This document shows, piece by piece, positions 8,166 through 16,943 of a stretch of 64,000 nt of DNA (its first letter is position 1; each line of letters starts with the position of its first letter). The notes beneath the pieces were generated by a model. That model searched no databases, was not told the origin of the DNA, and was given only the letters and a program-made list of their open reading frames with translations. The stretch covers positions 1-64,000 of the forward strand of contig CAMDLT010000011.1 in the NCBI GenBank assembly GCA_945901855.1, read 5' to 3'. Source of the stretch: Asaia bogorensis. Lineage in GTDB: Bacteria > Pseudomonadota > Alphaproteobacteria > CACIAM-22H2. Position numbers and translations under genes: made by a program.

Positions 8166-9140
8166 CTATTTCTGCCGGAAAGCGTAAGTCGCGTCCAGCC
8201 GTTCGCGCAAATAATCGGCCCCGTTCGTCGGCGGATACAGAACCGGCCGCCCCGGCCCCGTGCAGCTGGACAGGCACGCAACCGGCGCGTCGCCGTTGGG
8301 ATCCAGGAAAAACGGGATCGACCAGCGCCGCCGACCCGAGCGATTGACGACACGATGCGGCGTCGAGACATAGACATCGTTCGACCAGCGCATCAGACAA
8401 TCGCCGATATTGCAAACGAACGTGCCCGCAATCGGCGGCGCGTCGATCCATGCCCCGTCGCGCGTTTGCACCTCCAGCCCGCCGACCTCGTCCTGCCACA
8501 GCACGGTCACGTTGCCATAGTCGGTGTGCGGGGCGGCGCCGTACTGGTCCTGCACGAACGCGCCCGGATGCGGCGGGTAGTGCAGCAAGCGCAGGGTGGC
8601 GAGCGGCTTGTCGATCAGATTTTCAAAGAACGTTTCGGGCATACCGAGATCGTGCGCGAATGCGCGATGCAGATCTTGGCACAGCGCCAGCATCGCGTCG
8701 AAATACGCGCGCATCGCGGGCTTGAACGCCCCCGACGGATCGCAAGGCCATTGGTTGGGGCCGCAAAACGCTTTGCCCGCCAGAAGATCGGGATCGTCGG
8801 CGGCAAGCTCGCGCCCGATATTGAAACCTTCTTTGAGATCGCCCTTGCGCGTGGGATCGAGCTTTTCGCTCTCGAACGGCACGTAGCCGCGATTGTGGCG
8901 CGAGTTTTCGATCGACACCGTGCGTTTCTCGGCGTCGGGCCGCTCGAAAAACCCCTCTGCTGCGGTTCGCACGCGCGCCAGCAACGCATCGTCGATGCGG
9001 TGATTGGCGATATAAAAGAACCCGACCCCGCGACACGCAGCACCGATCTTGGCGGCGACGTCGGCTGTGCCCGAGCGGTCGCGCCGGTCTTTATCGCGCA
9101 GGCGGGAGATATCGATAACAGGGATTTGGGGGGCTGGCAT
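8166..9140 (-). CDS. 2-oxoglutarate/Fe(II)-dependent dioxygenase, isopenicillin-N-synthase-like
   Basis: A 324-aa protein with the N-terminal DIOX_N motif IPVIDISRLR and GFFYIANHRI. It also has the double-stranded beta-helix iron site HTDYGNVTVLWQD (His-x-Asp), a distal His in STPHRVVN, and RRRWSIPFF containing the Arg that binds 2-oxoglutarate. The ATG at 9140 gives the normal family length; the track ORF extends upstream only through a shadow of the methyltransferase gene. The substrate is unknown. Relatives hydroxylate or desaturate small molecules such as gibberellin-like compounds or amino-acid derivatives. It is probably co-transcribed with the SpoU methyltransferase, whose stop is 14 nt upstream. 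Confidence 0.92.
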   Translation of the reverse strand: MPAPQIPVIDISRLRDKDRRDRSGTADVAAKIGAACRGVGFFYIANHRIDDALLARVRTAAEGFFERPDAEKRTVSIENSRHNRGYVPFESEKLDPTRKGDLKEGFNIGRELAADDPDLLAGKAFCGPNQWPCDPSGAFKPAMRAYFDAMLALCQDLHRAFAHDLGMPETFFENLIDKPLATLRLLHYPPHPGAFVQDQYGAAPHTDYGNVTVLWQDEVGGLEVQTRDGAWIDAPPIAGTFVCNIGDCLMRWSNDVYVSTPHRVVNRSGRRRWSIPFFLDPNGDAPVACLSSCTGPGRPVLYPPTNGADYLRERLDATYAFRQK

Positions 9141-9154
9141 CGGCGCTTCGTTTT

Positions 9155-9988
9155 CTAGCGTGTCCTGAATCCGCCCGTGATCGCGTGGATCAGAATTGCT
9201 GCGGTCGCGGCGACGTTCAGCGATTGGATCGGCCCCGCGCCCGGCAGGGTTGCCACATGTTCGCACACGGCAAGCGCTGCGGCGCTCATGCCTTCTTCTT
9301 CGTTGCCGAGCACGAGGCACACGGGCTTCGACCCGGTCGCGAGTTTTTGCATCGGCATCGGCGCGCCCGTGCCAAGGGCCGTGCCCACCACCGTGTAAAA
9401 CGGGCTCAAGCGGCGCAGCATGTCGGGCAGACGGTGCATCCGATAGATATCGAGCCACACAAGCCCGCCTTCGGAAACGCGATACGCCGCCTCCGACGGG
9501 GCGGCTTGCGCCGGGTTGTCGGTGATGGCCAGCCGCGTGAGGCCGAAAAACGCGGCCGTGCGCGCGATGGCGCCCAAATTGTGCGGATTGCCGATGCCGT
9601 CGAGAATGACCAGCGGCTGCCAGCGCCGCGCCCATTCCTGCGCCTGGCCCAAATCGAATTGCTGCACCGGGCGCAGTTCGGTTTCGGCGACAATGCCGCC
9701 ATTGAGCGGCGTTCCCGCGATCTTGGCCAAGGCTTCGTCGTGGACAAAACGATGCGGGATTTTGCGCGCGGTCGCCTCGCGCAGCAGATCGCTTGCGGCT
9801 TGGGCCATGTTGGGGGTCACGAGCAAACGCTGCACGGCTTGCGGCGCCTTGGCGAACAGCGCCTGCACGGCCGGCAAGCCCGCCACGCGCAGCACGTCGC
9901 GGCGATGGCGCTGGGGTTCTTCCGGCGGGCGCTGGCGCTCGGCCTGGGGCGGGCGCGATTTACGGGGCCGGGGCGGAAAGCGTTTCAT
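9155..9988 (-). CDS. SpoU/TrmH family RNA 2'-O-methyltransferase
   Basis: A 277-aa protein starting with a basic, Pro-rich linker (MKRFPPRPRKSRPP). A substrate-binding domain follows, then the SPOUT catalytic domain with three trefoil-knot motifs: ILDGIGNPHNLGAIARTAAFFG, VCLVLGNEEEGMS and PIQSLNVAATAAILI. It transfers methyl from S-adenosylmethionine to a ribose 2'-OH in rRNA or tRNA. RlmB or TrmH activity cannot be separated here. The track start at 10114 adds 42 residues of low quality; ATG 9988 gives the usual length. It is divergent from thrS. Confidence 0.9.
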   Translation of the reverse strand: MKRFPPRPRKSRPPQAERQRPPEEPQRHRRDVLRVAGLPAVQALFAKAPQAVQRLLVTPNMAQAASDLLREATARKIPHRFVHDEALAKIAGTPLNGGIVAETELRPVQQFDLGQAQEWARRWQPLVILDGIGNPHNLGAIARTAAFFGLTRLAITDNPAQAAPSEAAYRVSEGGLVWLDIYRMHRLPDMLRRLSPFYTVVGTALGTGAPMPMQKLATGSKPVCLVLGNEEEGMSAAALAVCEHVATLPGAGPIQSLNVAATAAILIHAITGGFRTR

Positions 9989-10104
9989 GGGCCCAGCCTT
10001 AGCGCGATTGCGCGCCGCTGGCCATGGGGCTTGCTTGCGGGGGGGCTTGTATTTGTGTTTCGCGCCCGAACCTCTTATCTTCGCGCTCCCTTTTGCAGGA
10101 TGGA

Positions 10105-12000
10105 ATGCCGACAATGGACGCCAAAGCCGCCCCCGATCTCGACCGCATGCGGCATTCGTGCTCGCATGTTCTGGCCGCAGCCGTGTTGAAGCTGTTTCCG
10201 GAAGCCAAGCTTGGCGTGGGGCCGTCGACCGACACCGGCTTCTATTACGACATCGAAACGGCCGTCCCGCTGACCAGCGAAGACCTGCCCAAAATCGAAG
10301 CCGAGATGCGCAAGATTCGCGAGCGCAAAGTGCCGTTCGTGCGCACCGAAACGGCGATCGGCGACGCGATCGCGTTCATGGAAAAAACCGGCCAGGGCTA
10401 CAAGGTCGAGCTATTGGAGCTGCTGCGCACGCGCGGCTCCACTGCGGCCAAGGGGCTCGAAGATCCCAACTTGGTCGAAGCGGGCGCTGCGGGCGTCGCG
10501 TCCGTCTCGCTCTATCAGCTTGGCGAGTTCACCGACCTTTGCCGCGGTCCGCATGTCGAGCATTCGGGCCAAGTCGGCGCGTTTCGCTTGATGAAACTGG
10601 CGGGCGCGTATTGGCGCGGCGATTCGCGCAACCCGCAGCTCACGCGCGTTTACGGCACGTGCTGGGCCAACGAAAACGACCTAAAAGCGTATTTGGTCCG
10701 TCTTGAAGAAGCCGAAAAACGCGACCATCGCAAGCTCGGCGCCGCGATGCAGCTTTTCCATCTTCAAGAGGAAGCGCCGGGCGCCATCTTCTGGCACCCG
10801 AAGGGCTGGACGCTGTTTCGCACGATCGAGCGCTACATGCGCACGCGTCTGGATGCCGACGGCTATGTCGAGGTGAAAACGCCGCAGCTGGTCGATCGGG
10901 TGTTCTGGGAGAAGTCGGGCCATTGGGAGAATTACCGCGACGCGATGTTCGTCGCGACCCCCGGCAAAGAAGGCGAGGAGGTCGATCGGCTCTACGCGAT
11001 CAAGCCGATGAACTGCCCCGGCGCCGTGCAGATCTTCCGCCAGGGCCAGCGCAGCTACCGCGAATTGCCGCTGCGCTTGGCGGAGTTCGGCGCCTGCCAT
11101 CGCTACGAACCGTCGGGCGCCTTGCACGGCATCATGCGCGTGCGCGCCTTCACGCAGGACGATGCGCATATTTTTTGCACCGAAGATCAGATTCCGGCCG
11201 AATCCAAACGATTCTGCGATCTGCTGCGCGAGATCTACGGCGATTTCGGCTTCAAGGATTTGCTCGTCAAATTCTCCGACCGGCCCGAAAAACGCGCGGG
11301 CGACGACGCGCTGTGGGACAAGGCCGAATCCGCGCTCGAAAAAGGTTCGGCGGCGGCAGGGCTTGCGACCACGCGCAATCCGGGCGAAGGCGCTTTCTAC
11401 GGTCCCAAGCTCGAATTCGTGCTGCGCGACGCGATCGGCCGCGACTGGCAATGCGGCACGCTGCAAGTCGATTTCGTGCTGCCCGAGCGCTTGGATGCGA
11501 GCTATATCGGCGAAGATGGCGCCAAGCATCGCCCCGTCATGCTGCATCGCGCGATCTTGGGGTCGTTCGAACGTTTCATCGGCATTCTGATCGAAAACTA
11601 TGCCGGTCGCCTGCCGACATGGCTGTCGCCCATCCAGGCGCGCATGGTGCCGATCGCCGACCGCCATGTCGATTTTGCGCGCGATTTTGCCAAGCGTCTG
11701 GCGGCGGCCGAACTGCCGCAGACCGACGGCGGCATTCGCGTCGACGTGGATGCGTCGACCGAGCGCATGCAAAAGAAAATCCGCACGGCCCAGCTCGAGC
11801 AGATCCCCTACATGCTCGTGGCGGGCGACAAGGAAGCGGCCGAGGGCAAGGTTGCCGTGCGGTTGCGCTCGGGCCAGGATTTGGGCGCCATGACGGCCGA
11901 GGAAGTGATCGCGCGCATTCGCGGCGAAGTTGCAACGCGAACCGACGCGCCCGCCCCGACGCCCGTTCAGCAAACCCCGGCCCAGGCGAAGGCGCCGTAA
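10105..12000 (+). CDS. thrS: Threonyl-tRNA synthetase lacking the TGS domain
   Basis: A 631-aa class II synthetase. It begins almost directly with the editing (N2) domain: HSCSHVLAAAVLKLFPEAKLG and the second editing motif DLCRGPHV near residue 150. The catalytic core has MNCPGAVQIF (Zn Cys), motif 2 FGACHRYEPSGALHGIMRVR and motif 3 HRAILGSFERFIGILIE. A complete anticodon-binding domain and an Ala/Pro/Gln tail follow. Typical ThrRS proteins start with a TGS domain of about 60 residues, which is absent: only 15-20 residues precede the editing helix. AGGA at 10097-10100 supports ATG 10105; the ATG at 10114 is an alternative. It is divergent from the methyltransferase. Confidence 0.95.
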   Translation: MPTMDAKAAPDLDRMRHSCSHVLAAAVLKLFPEAKLGVGPSTDTGFYYDIETAVPLTSEDLPKIEAEMRKIRERKVPFVRTETAIGDAIAFMEKTGQGYKVELLELLRTRGSTAAKGLEDPNLVEAGAAGVASVSLYQLGEFTDLCRGPHVEHSGQVGAFRLMKLAGAYWRGDSRNPQLTRVYGTCWANENDLKAYLVRLEEAEKRDHRKLGAAMQLFHLQEEAPGAIFWHPKGWTLFRTIERYMRTRLDADGYVEVKTPQLVDRVFWEKSGHWENYRDAMFVATPGKEGEEVDRLYAIKPMNCPGAVQIFRQGQRSYRELPLRLAEFGACHRYEPSGALHGIMRVRAFTQDDAHIFCTEDQIPAESKRFCDLLREIYGDFGFKDLLVKFSDRPEKRAGDDALWDKAESALEKGSAAAGLATTRNPGEGAFYGPKLEFVLRDAIGRDWQCGTLQVDFVLPERLDASYIGEDGAKHRPVMLHRAILGSFERFIGILIENYAGRLPTWLSPIQARMVPIADRHVDFARDFAKRLAAAELPQTDGGIRVDVDASTERMQKKIRTAQLEQIPYMLVAGDKEAAEGKVAVRLRSGQDLGAMTAEEVIARIRGEVATRTDAPAPTPVQQTPAQAKAP

Positions 12001-12164
12001 CAAGCGCCGAACAGCCCGTTCAACAGTCCGAACACGACAAGGTCAAGCGCGACCAAAGCGGCCAGCACGGGCACGGCATAGCGCCACAGCAGCAGCGGCA
12101 CCAAGCGCCAGGTTCGCTTGGGCGCCGCGATACGGTGGCCGAAGATGCGCTTGCGCTCGCTCAT
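11967..12164 (-). CDS. Small one-TM membrane protein coupled to the FemAB-like gene
   Basis: A 65-aa protein that appears in the track only inside a long shadow ORF. It starts at the ATG at 12164, which overlaps the TGA of the upstream GNAT/FemAB gene (ATGA), so translation is probably coupled. A basic N-terminus (SERKRIFGHRIAAPKRTWR) is followed by one long hydrophobic segment (about residues 22-55, YAVPVLAALVALDLVVFGLL). The last 34 nt overlap the 3' end of thrS on the opposite strand. The family is unknown; by arrangement it may help the acyltransferase at the membrane. Confidence 0.6.
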   Translation of the reverse strand: MSERKRIFGHRIAAPKRTWRLVPLLLWRYAVPVLAALVALDLVVFGLLNGLFGACYGAFAWAGVC

Positions 12165-13054
12165 AGATACGTGCCTGCCAAGGTCAGCGGGACGCCGCCC
12201 GCGCCCAGCTTGAAGCGCGCAAGGCCCGGGCTTTTGTCGGTATCGACGGTGCCAAGATCGACGCGCCGCACGCCGCGTTCTTTGAGCGCCATCAGCCCGC
12301 GCCACAGCACCAGATTGGCGGCGTTGGCGGCGCGGCCTTCGGGCGTTGTCGCGGCCGCATAGTAGCTGGCGTCGGGGCCGTGGCGCAAAAACACCGCGCC
12401 CGCGACCGGATTGCGCCCCGCCAGCGCGACGACCGCCAATGTCTGGCGCGGCGTTTTGAGGCGGACAAGCTGTTCGACAAACGCCGCCGACGGCCCGGCA
12501 AACCCCTTGGCTGCGCGCACGCGGTCGTACGCGCCGATGACCCAATCGAACCATTTGCCGCGCTCGGCAATCTCGATGCGCAGTTTGGCGCGCTCGGCCG
12601 CATGCAGGCGATTGCGCCATTTTTGGCGCAGGCTCGATTTGCCGTAGGCCGCAAGATCGACCAGCGCGCAGCTATGGCCGGTATAGACGCGGGCGCGCCC
12701 GTGCCAGCGCGATCGTGTCAATTCTGTATCGGCCAGTTCGGGGGCAAGCAGGACCGCGCGCAGCAGGCCCTTCGGCATGGCCGCGAAGATTTCGGCCGGC
12801 ATCGGCTGGCCGTCGCGCAGACAAACGGGTCCGCGCAAAGCGAGCCACAGCTCCGCCAGCCCGAACCAGCGTCGGCCGACCAATTGCGCGCATGCGACGG
12901 GGCCTTTGGCGTCCTTGGCGAGCAGGCGCAGCACGGGCTGCGCCTGCCAGCGCACGGCAAGCCCGTAATCCCAATCTTGCTGCAACGGCCAAAACGCCGA
13001 AAGCTCGGCCGCTTGCGCCCACAAACGCCAATCGGGTTCGACAATAACGTCCAT
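12161..13054 (-). CDS. FemAB/BioF2-like GNAT family acyltransferase
   Basis: A 297-aa protein with two GNAT-like halves, as in FemAB and lipid II aminoacyltransferases. The second half carries KSSLRQKWRNRLHAAERAKL, VAGAVFLRHGPDASYYAAA, and the ending ERGVRRVDLGTVDTDKSPGLARFKLGAGG, which resembles the FemAB signature (DlG...d...gi..FK.gfG). Proteins of this group attach amino acids or acyl groups to cell-envelope sugars. The start at 13054 has an upstream GAGGAAG. The small membrane protein follows directly. Exact donor and acceptor are unknown. Confidence 0.82.
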   Translation of the reverse strand: MDVIVEPDWRLWAQAAELSAFWPLQQDWDYGLAVRWQAQPVLRLLAKDAKGPVACAQLVGRRWFGLAELWLALRGPVCLRDGQPMPAEIFAAMPKGLLRAVLLAPELADTELTRSRWHGRARVYTGHSCALVDLAAYGKSSLRQKWRNRLHAAERAKLRIEIAERGKWFDWVIGAYDRVRAAKGFAGPSAAFVEQLVRLKTPRQTLAVVALAGRNPVAGAVFLRHGPDASYYAAATTPEGRAANAANLVLWRGLMALKERGVRRVDLGTVDTDKSPGLARFKLGAGGVPLTLAGTYL

Positions 13055-13092
13055 CGACTTTGAATTGCTTCCTCGCGTTGGTTGATGGCATT

Positions 13093-14475
13093 GTGGATTC
13101 CCCGATCGAACACTGGACGGCCATCGCAGACAAGGATGTCGCTTTGGGTACGGTCAAGCAAGTCGAACGCAAGAAGCTCAGCAAGCTCGACCTGCTCAAG
13201 CGGGTGGATGCGCACGAGCGTTTCGTCAAGCGCATGTCCGGCGGGGCGCGCATGTCGATCCATTTCGCCCAAATTCCGCGCAACGAATTTGTCGGCAAGG
13301 CGCTGGCGGAAGCCGAATTCGTCGGCGCGGACCTGACCGAATGCGATTTTACCGGCGCCAATTTGAACCGGGCCAATTTTTTTGGCGCCAATCTTTCGTA
13401 CGCGATTTTTGTCGGGGCCGATCTGTCGCGCGCCGATCTGCGCGGCTGCATTCTGAAGGGCGCCGTGCTGGAAGGCGCCAATCTGACGCGCGCCGACATT
13501 CGCGACGGCTTCATCGTCACGGCCAACGAAACCGGCGATCTCGACTATTCGGTCATGACCACGCACAAGGCGAACATGGACGACGCCAAGTTCGCGGGCG
13601 CCAATCTGGGCGAAGCGCGTTTGGCGCGCAAAGCCGCCCAGCGCACCGACATGACGAACTGCAATCTGCGCGGCGCCAATCTGGCGGGGGCGGACCTTTC
13701 CAACGCCAACATGTCGGGCGTTGTGCTGGCCGGAGCGGACCTGACCGACACGAATATGTCGGGCTGCAAACTCACCGGCGCCGTGCTGGTCGGCGCCCAG
13801 ATGTCGGGCGCCAATTTGGACGGCGCGGATCTGTGCGCGAGCTACTTCATCATGGCGCAGATGGAAAAATGCGACATGAGCAGAGCCATCTTGCCAAGAT
13901 CGCTCGCCGATATCGGCATTTCGTTCGGCGATATCGTGGTAACGCACAACGATTGGCTGCGCACGGGCGGCGGCCAGGGTAAGCAAGCCATGTTCGACGG
14001 CGTCGATCTGGGGTCGATCGAATGGCCGGGCATCACGCTGTCGGCCGCCAAGATGATGCGCGTGACGCTGGTCGGGGCCAAGTTCCCCTCCGGCCGTTTC
14101 GACATGTCGACTTTCGAAGGCTCGATGCTGGCCGAAATCGACATGTCGTCGGCCAGTTTGCGCGGCGCCAATCTGGACAAATGCACGCTCGACGGCGCCA
14201 ATTTCCGCGATGCGGATTTCTCGCCGCTGCCGCTCGCGGGCATGCAAGGCACCAAGTGGCCCGCGCGCTTGCGCGGCTGCCGCGCGCAAAAAGCCGATTT
14301 TCGCGGCGCCGATCTGAGCGGGGCAGATCTGAGCGAAGCGAGCCTGCGCGACGTCGATTTTCGCGGCGCCAATTTGTCCGGCGCCAAGCTGGTCGATTGC
14401 GATCTGGCCGGCGCGGACCTGCGCGAAACCACGATGACCGATGCCGATCTGCGCAGCGCGATGGGCGTGCGCTAG
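13093..14475 (+). CDS. Pentapeptide-repeat protein
   Basis: About 460 aa, mostly tandem A(D/N)LXX repeats (VGADLTECDFTGANLNRANF, GANLSGAKLVDCDLAGADLR and many more). They are arranged in at least three blocks separated by short non-repeat stretches near residues 130 and 270. Pentapeptide repeats fold into a right-handed quadrilateral beta-helix; some mimic DNA and protect gyrase, others are scaffolds. No catalytic domain is visible. The track start (TTG 13060) lies 5 bp from the divergent FemAB start, so GTG at 13093 (MDSPIEHWTAIADK) is preferred; TTG 13078 is also possible. There are no membrane segments. Confidence 0.88.
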   Translation: MDSPIEHWTAIADKDVALGTVKQVERKKLSKLDLLKRVDAHERFVKRMSGGARMSIHFAQIPRNEFVGKALAEAEFVGADLTECDFTGANLNRANFFGANLSYAIFVGADLSRADLRGCILKGAVLEGANLTRADIRDGFIVTANETGDLDYSVMTTHKANMDDAKFAGANLGEARLARKAAQRTDMTNCNLRGANLAGADLSNANMSGVVLAGADLTDTNMSGCKLTGAVLVGAQMSGANLDGADLCASYFIMAQMEKCDMSRAILPRSLADIGISFGDIVVTHNDWLRTGGGQGKQAMFDGVDLGSIEWPGITLSAAKMMRVTLVGAKFPSGRFDMSTFEGSMLAEIDMSSASLRGANLDKCTLDGANFRDADFSPLPLAGMQGTKWPARLRGCRAQKADFRGADLSGADLSEASLRDVDFRGANLSGAKLVDCDLAGADLRETTMTDADLRSAMGVR

Positions 14476-14954
14476 GGCCGCCGGATCGTCGGGCCCAGGC
14501 GGCGTTTTTCGACCGTAAACGTGCGCGCGGCCGATGTCGGCCTGCTGACGATCGGCTGGGTCAGGCCCAGACGGTCGGCATCGGGGCGCAGATGCGCCGG
14601 GACAGCGCCCGCCCCAAAATCGCCGCCAGCAGGGGTGCTGCGGGGGGCACGCGCGCGCGGCGGCTTTTTGACTTTTTCTTTGACGTCCGCGAACCGCACC
14701 TCGATCTTGCGATCCTTGATTTTCGTGCCGTCGAGGGCGGCGATCGCGGCCTTGCAATGGCTCTCGGTTGCCATCGTCACAAACGCGTAGCCGATGGTTT
14801 TGCCAGTTTTGGGGTCGGCCGGGATTTGGCTTTGGATCACGATGCCGTGCGCGTCGAACAAATCGGCCAAACCTTCGACGTCCAAATCGAAAGGCACATT
14901 GCCAACAAAAAGTCGGGTATTGTAGGTTTTGGCTGGTGCGGCGGTTTTTGGCAT
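14472..14954 (-). CDS. RNA-recognition-motif (RRM) protein
   Basis: A 160-aa protein with one RRM. RNP2 is LFVGNVPF, RNP1 is IGYAFVTM, and the KIKDRKIEVRFADVKEK strand follows. The tail is basic and Pro/Arg-rich (KKPPRARAPRSTPAGG). It probably binds single-stranded RNA in the cytoplasm. GGGGG six nt before the ATG at 14954 supports that start over the ATG at 14960, which would have no spacing. The stop overlaps the 3' end of the pentapeptide gene by 4 nt. Glycine-rich RRM proteins are known in cyanobacteria and some proteobacteria, often cold-responsive. Confidence 0.9.
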   Translation of the reverse strand: MPKTAAPAKTYNTRLFVGNVPFDLDVEGLADLFDAHGIVIQSQIPADPKTGKTIGYAFVTMATESHCKAAIAALDGTKIKDRKIEVRFADVKEKVKKPPRARAPRSTPAGGDFGAGAVPAHLRPDADRLGLTQPIVSRPTSAARTFTVEKRRLGPTIRRP

Positions 14955-15088
14955 CGGCATCCCCCGAAGATCGGCAAACAGTATGGCGCTTTTCGGGCCG
15001 GATCGCCCGCGCGAAAACCGCCCGACCGGCCGCCATCTGCCGAACTTGGCAGACGGGTTGTAAAAAAGTCGCAAAAAGGGGCGCGTGC

Positions 15089-15508
15089 GTGTTTTCGAAA
15101 TTCAGGGTTTTGGCGATCGAGGACGACAACGCGACGCGGCTGGTGCTGCGGCGCATGCTCGAAACGCTGGAATTTGCGGCCGTCGATACGGCCGCCGGGG
15201 TCGAGGGCGCCAAACAGGCCTTTCAGACCCCGATCGACCAATGGCCCCATGTCGTGCTGTGCGACGTCGACATGCACCCCGAAAACGGGCTCGATTTTGT
15301 TGCCTGGATGCGCAGCCAACCGCTCGGGCAGATGCGCAAAATGCCGGTCATCATGGTGACGGCGCACGCGCATGCGGCGCTGGTGCGGCGCGCGATGGAA
15401 TTGAGCGTGTCGGGCTATCTGATCAAGCCGGTCAGCGAGGCCGCGTTGCGCGCGCGGCTCGAGCGCGCAATCATGCCGCTGGCCTTCGGAACGGCGCCCA
15501 CTAGCTGA
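15089..15508 (+). CDS. Single-domain response regulator (CheY-like receiver)
   Basis: A 139-aa receiver domain with acidic pair EDD (residues 11-13), phospho-acceptor Asp in VVLCDVDMHPENGLDF, Thr in MVTAHAH and Lys in YLIKPVSEAALRARL. There is no output domain, so signalling is by protein interaction. It starts with GTG at 15089, with AAAGGGG placed correctly upstream; the track ORFs use wrong starts. No kinase is adjacent. The 3' end overlaps dctM of the second TRAP operon by 8 nt on the opposite strand. Confidence 0.92.
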   Translation: MFSKFRVLAIEDDNATRLVLRRMLETLEFAAVDTAAGVEGAKQAFQTPIDQWPHVVLCDVDMHPENGLDFVAWMRSQPLGQMRKMPVIMVTAHAHAALVRRAMELSVSGYLIKPVSEAALRARLERAIMPLAFGTAPTS

Positions 15509-16943
15509 ACAGCCGCACGAGCCCGAGCGCCAAGCCCGGAAAAATCACCACCAGCGCCAAGCGAAACGTGTCGGCCGCCAAAAAGGGCAGGACGCGCAGA
15601 TAGGTCGATGTGATCGGCACTTCCTTGGCGATCGAGGAAATCACGAATACGTTGAGCCCGATGGGCGGGGCTGTCAGCCCGATCCCGACCACGATCAGCA
15701 CCAGAATGCCGAACCAGATCGCGACCTCGTCGGGCGGCAGGCCAAAATCGAGCGCCACGACGACCGGGAAAAACACCGGCAGCGTCAGCAAAATCATTGC
15801 AAGCTCGTCCATCACCGCGCCCAGCAGCACATACAGCGCGAGCATCGAAACGAGCACGAGCATCGGCGAGAAACCCGACTGGCCGATCCACCCGGCCGCC
15901 AGCGTGGGCAGCCGCGTCAGGGCCAAAAACGCGCCGAAAACTTCGGCGCCCAGCAAAATCATGAAGATCATGCCAGAGGTTTCGGCCGTCTGGCGCAGCG
16001 CGTCGATGATTTCGCGCCAGCCCAGCGTGCGCTGGGCAAGGCCCGTCGCCAGCATCGCGACGGCACCGACGGCAGCCCCTTCGGTTGGCGTAAAAACGCC
16101 GCCGTAAATGCCGCCCACCACGACGCAAGCGATCCCGATCGCGGGCAAAATCGCGATATCGACGATGCCCACGAGCAAGGCCAGCACGACCGCGAGCCCC
16201 GCATCTTCGATATCCAGCGCACCGCGCTGCCATTGCACGGCGATCGCAACGATGCATGCGGCGGCGACCAGCTTGGGCCATAGCGGCTGCTTTTGCCGCG
16301 CTTCTGCCGACAGATCCGCCATCGGCGCCAGGGCGGGCCTGCGCCACACGACGATCGCGATGGTCGCACAGTAAAAAGCCGCCGCCAGCAGGCCGGGGAT
16401 CAGCGCGGCCTGGAACAGCTTGGCGATGTTCTGCTCGGTCGTGATCGCGTAGACAACCAGAATCACCGACGGCGGCACCAGAATGCCAAGCGTCCCGCCG
16501 ACCGCGATGGTCGCGCAGGCAAAGCCGCCGTCATAGCCGAACTTGCGCAGTTCCGGCAGCGCTGCACGCCCGAAGGTTGCGGTCGTTGCGACCGACGAGC
16601 CGCAGATCGCGCCGAACGCCGTGCAGGCGCCGATCACCGCCATGGCAAGGCCGCCGCGCCGTTTGCCAAGACCGCGTTCGGCGGCTTTGAACAGGGCCTG
16701 CGCGATGCCCGCCCGCTCGGCCAAAGCGCCCATCAAGATGAACAGCGGAATGACCGAGAGCGTGTAGTTGGCGAACTGATGATAGGTGTTGGTCTTCATG
16801 TAGCCAAAAAATGCTGTCCAGCTCGTGAACTGAATGTAGCCCGCGGCGCCCACCAGCAGCATCGACAGGCCGATGGGCAGGCGCAGCGCGATCAGCGCCA
16901 GCATCACGCCGAACCCCACGAGCGAGATCGCAAGACCGCTCAT
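15501..16943 (-). CDS. dctM: TRAP transporter large permease subunit DctM (second system)
   Basis: A 480-aa polytopic permease with TRAP DctM motifs LSVIPLFILMGALAERAG, GTLGILVPPSVILV, VFTPTEGAAVGA and GLTAPPIGLNVFV. The start is ATG at 16943 (MSGLAISLVG), overlapping the dctQ stop by 4 nt; the track ORF start at 17315 is a shadow of dctQ. It is somewhat longer than the first DctM because of extra loop residues around the PLWPKLVAA region. It is the last gene of dctP-dctQ-dctM. Confidence 0.94.
   Translation of the reverse strand: MSGLAISLVGFGVMLALIALRLPIGLSMLLVGAAGYIQFTSWTAFFGYMKTNTYHQFANYTLSVIPLFILMGALAERAGIAQALFKAAERGLGKRRGGLAMAVIGACTAFGAICGSSVATTATFGRAALPELRKFGYDGGFACATIAVGGTLGILVPPSVILVVYAITTEQNIAKLFQAALIPGLLAAAFYCATIAIVVWRRPALAPMADLSAEARQKQPLWPKLVAAACIVAIAVQWQRGALDIEDAGLAVVLALLVGIVDIAILPAIGIACVVVGGIYGGVFTPTEGAAVGAVAMLATGLAQRTLGWREIIDALRQTAETSGMIFMILLGAEVFGAFLALTRLPTLAAGWIGQSGFSPMLVLVSMLALYVLLGAVMDELAMILLTLPVFFPVVVALDFGLPPDEVAIWFGILVLIVVGIGLTAPPIGLNVFVISSIAKEVPITSTYLRVLPFLAADTFRLALVVIFPGLALGLVRLFS

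Noticed and set aside
12718-15213. 831-aa minus ORF
   Set aside because: Shadow of the pentapeptide gene in its start-to-end frame; the repeats keep the antisense frame open. The real minus genes (RRM protein and FemAB) are in other frames.
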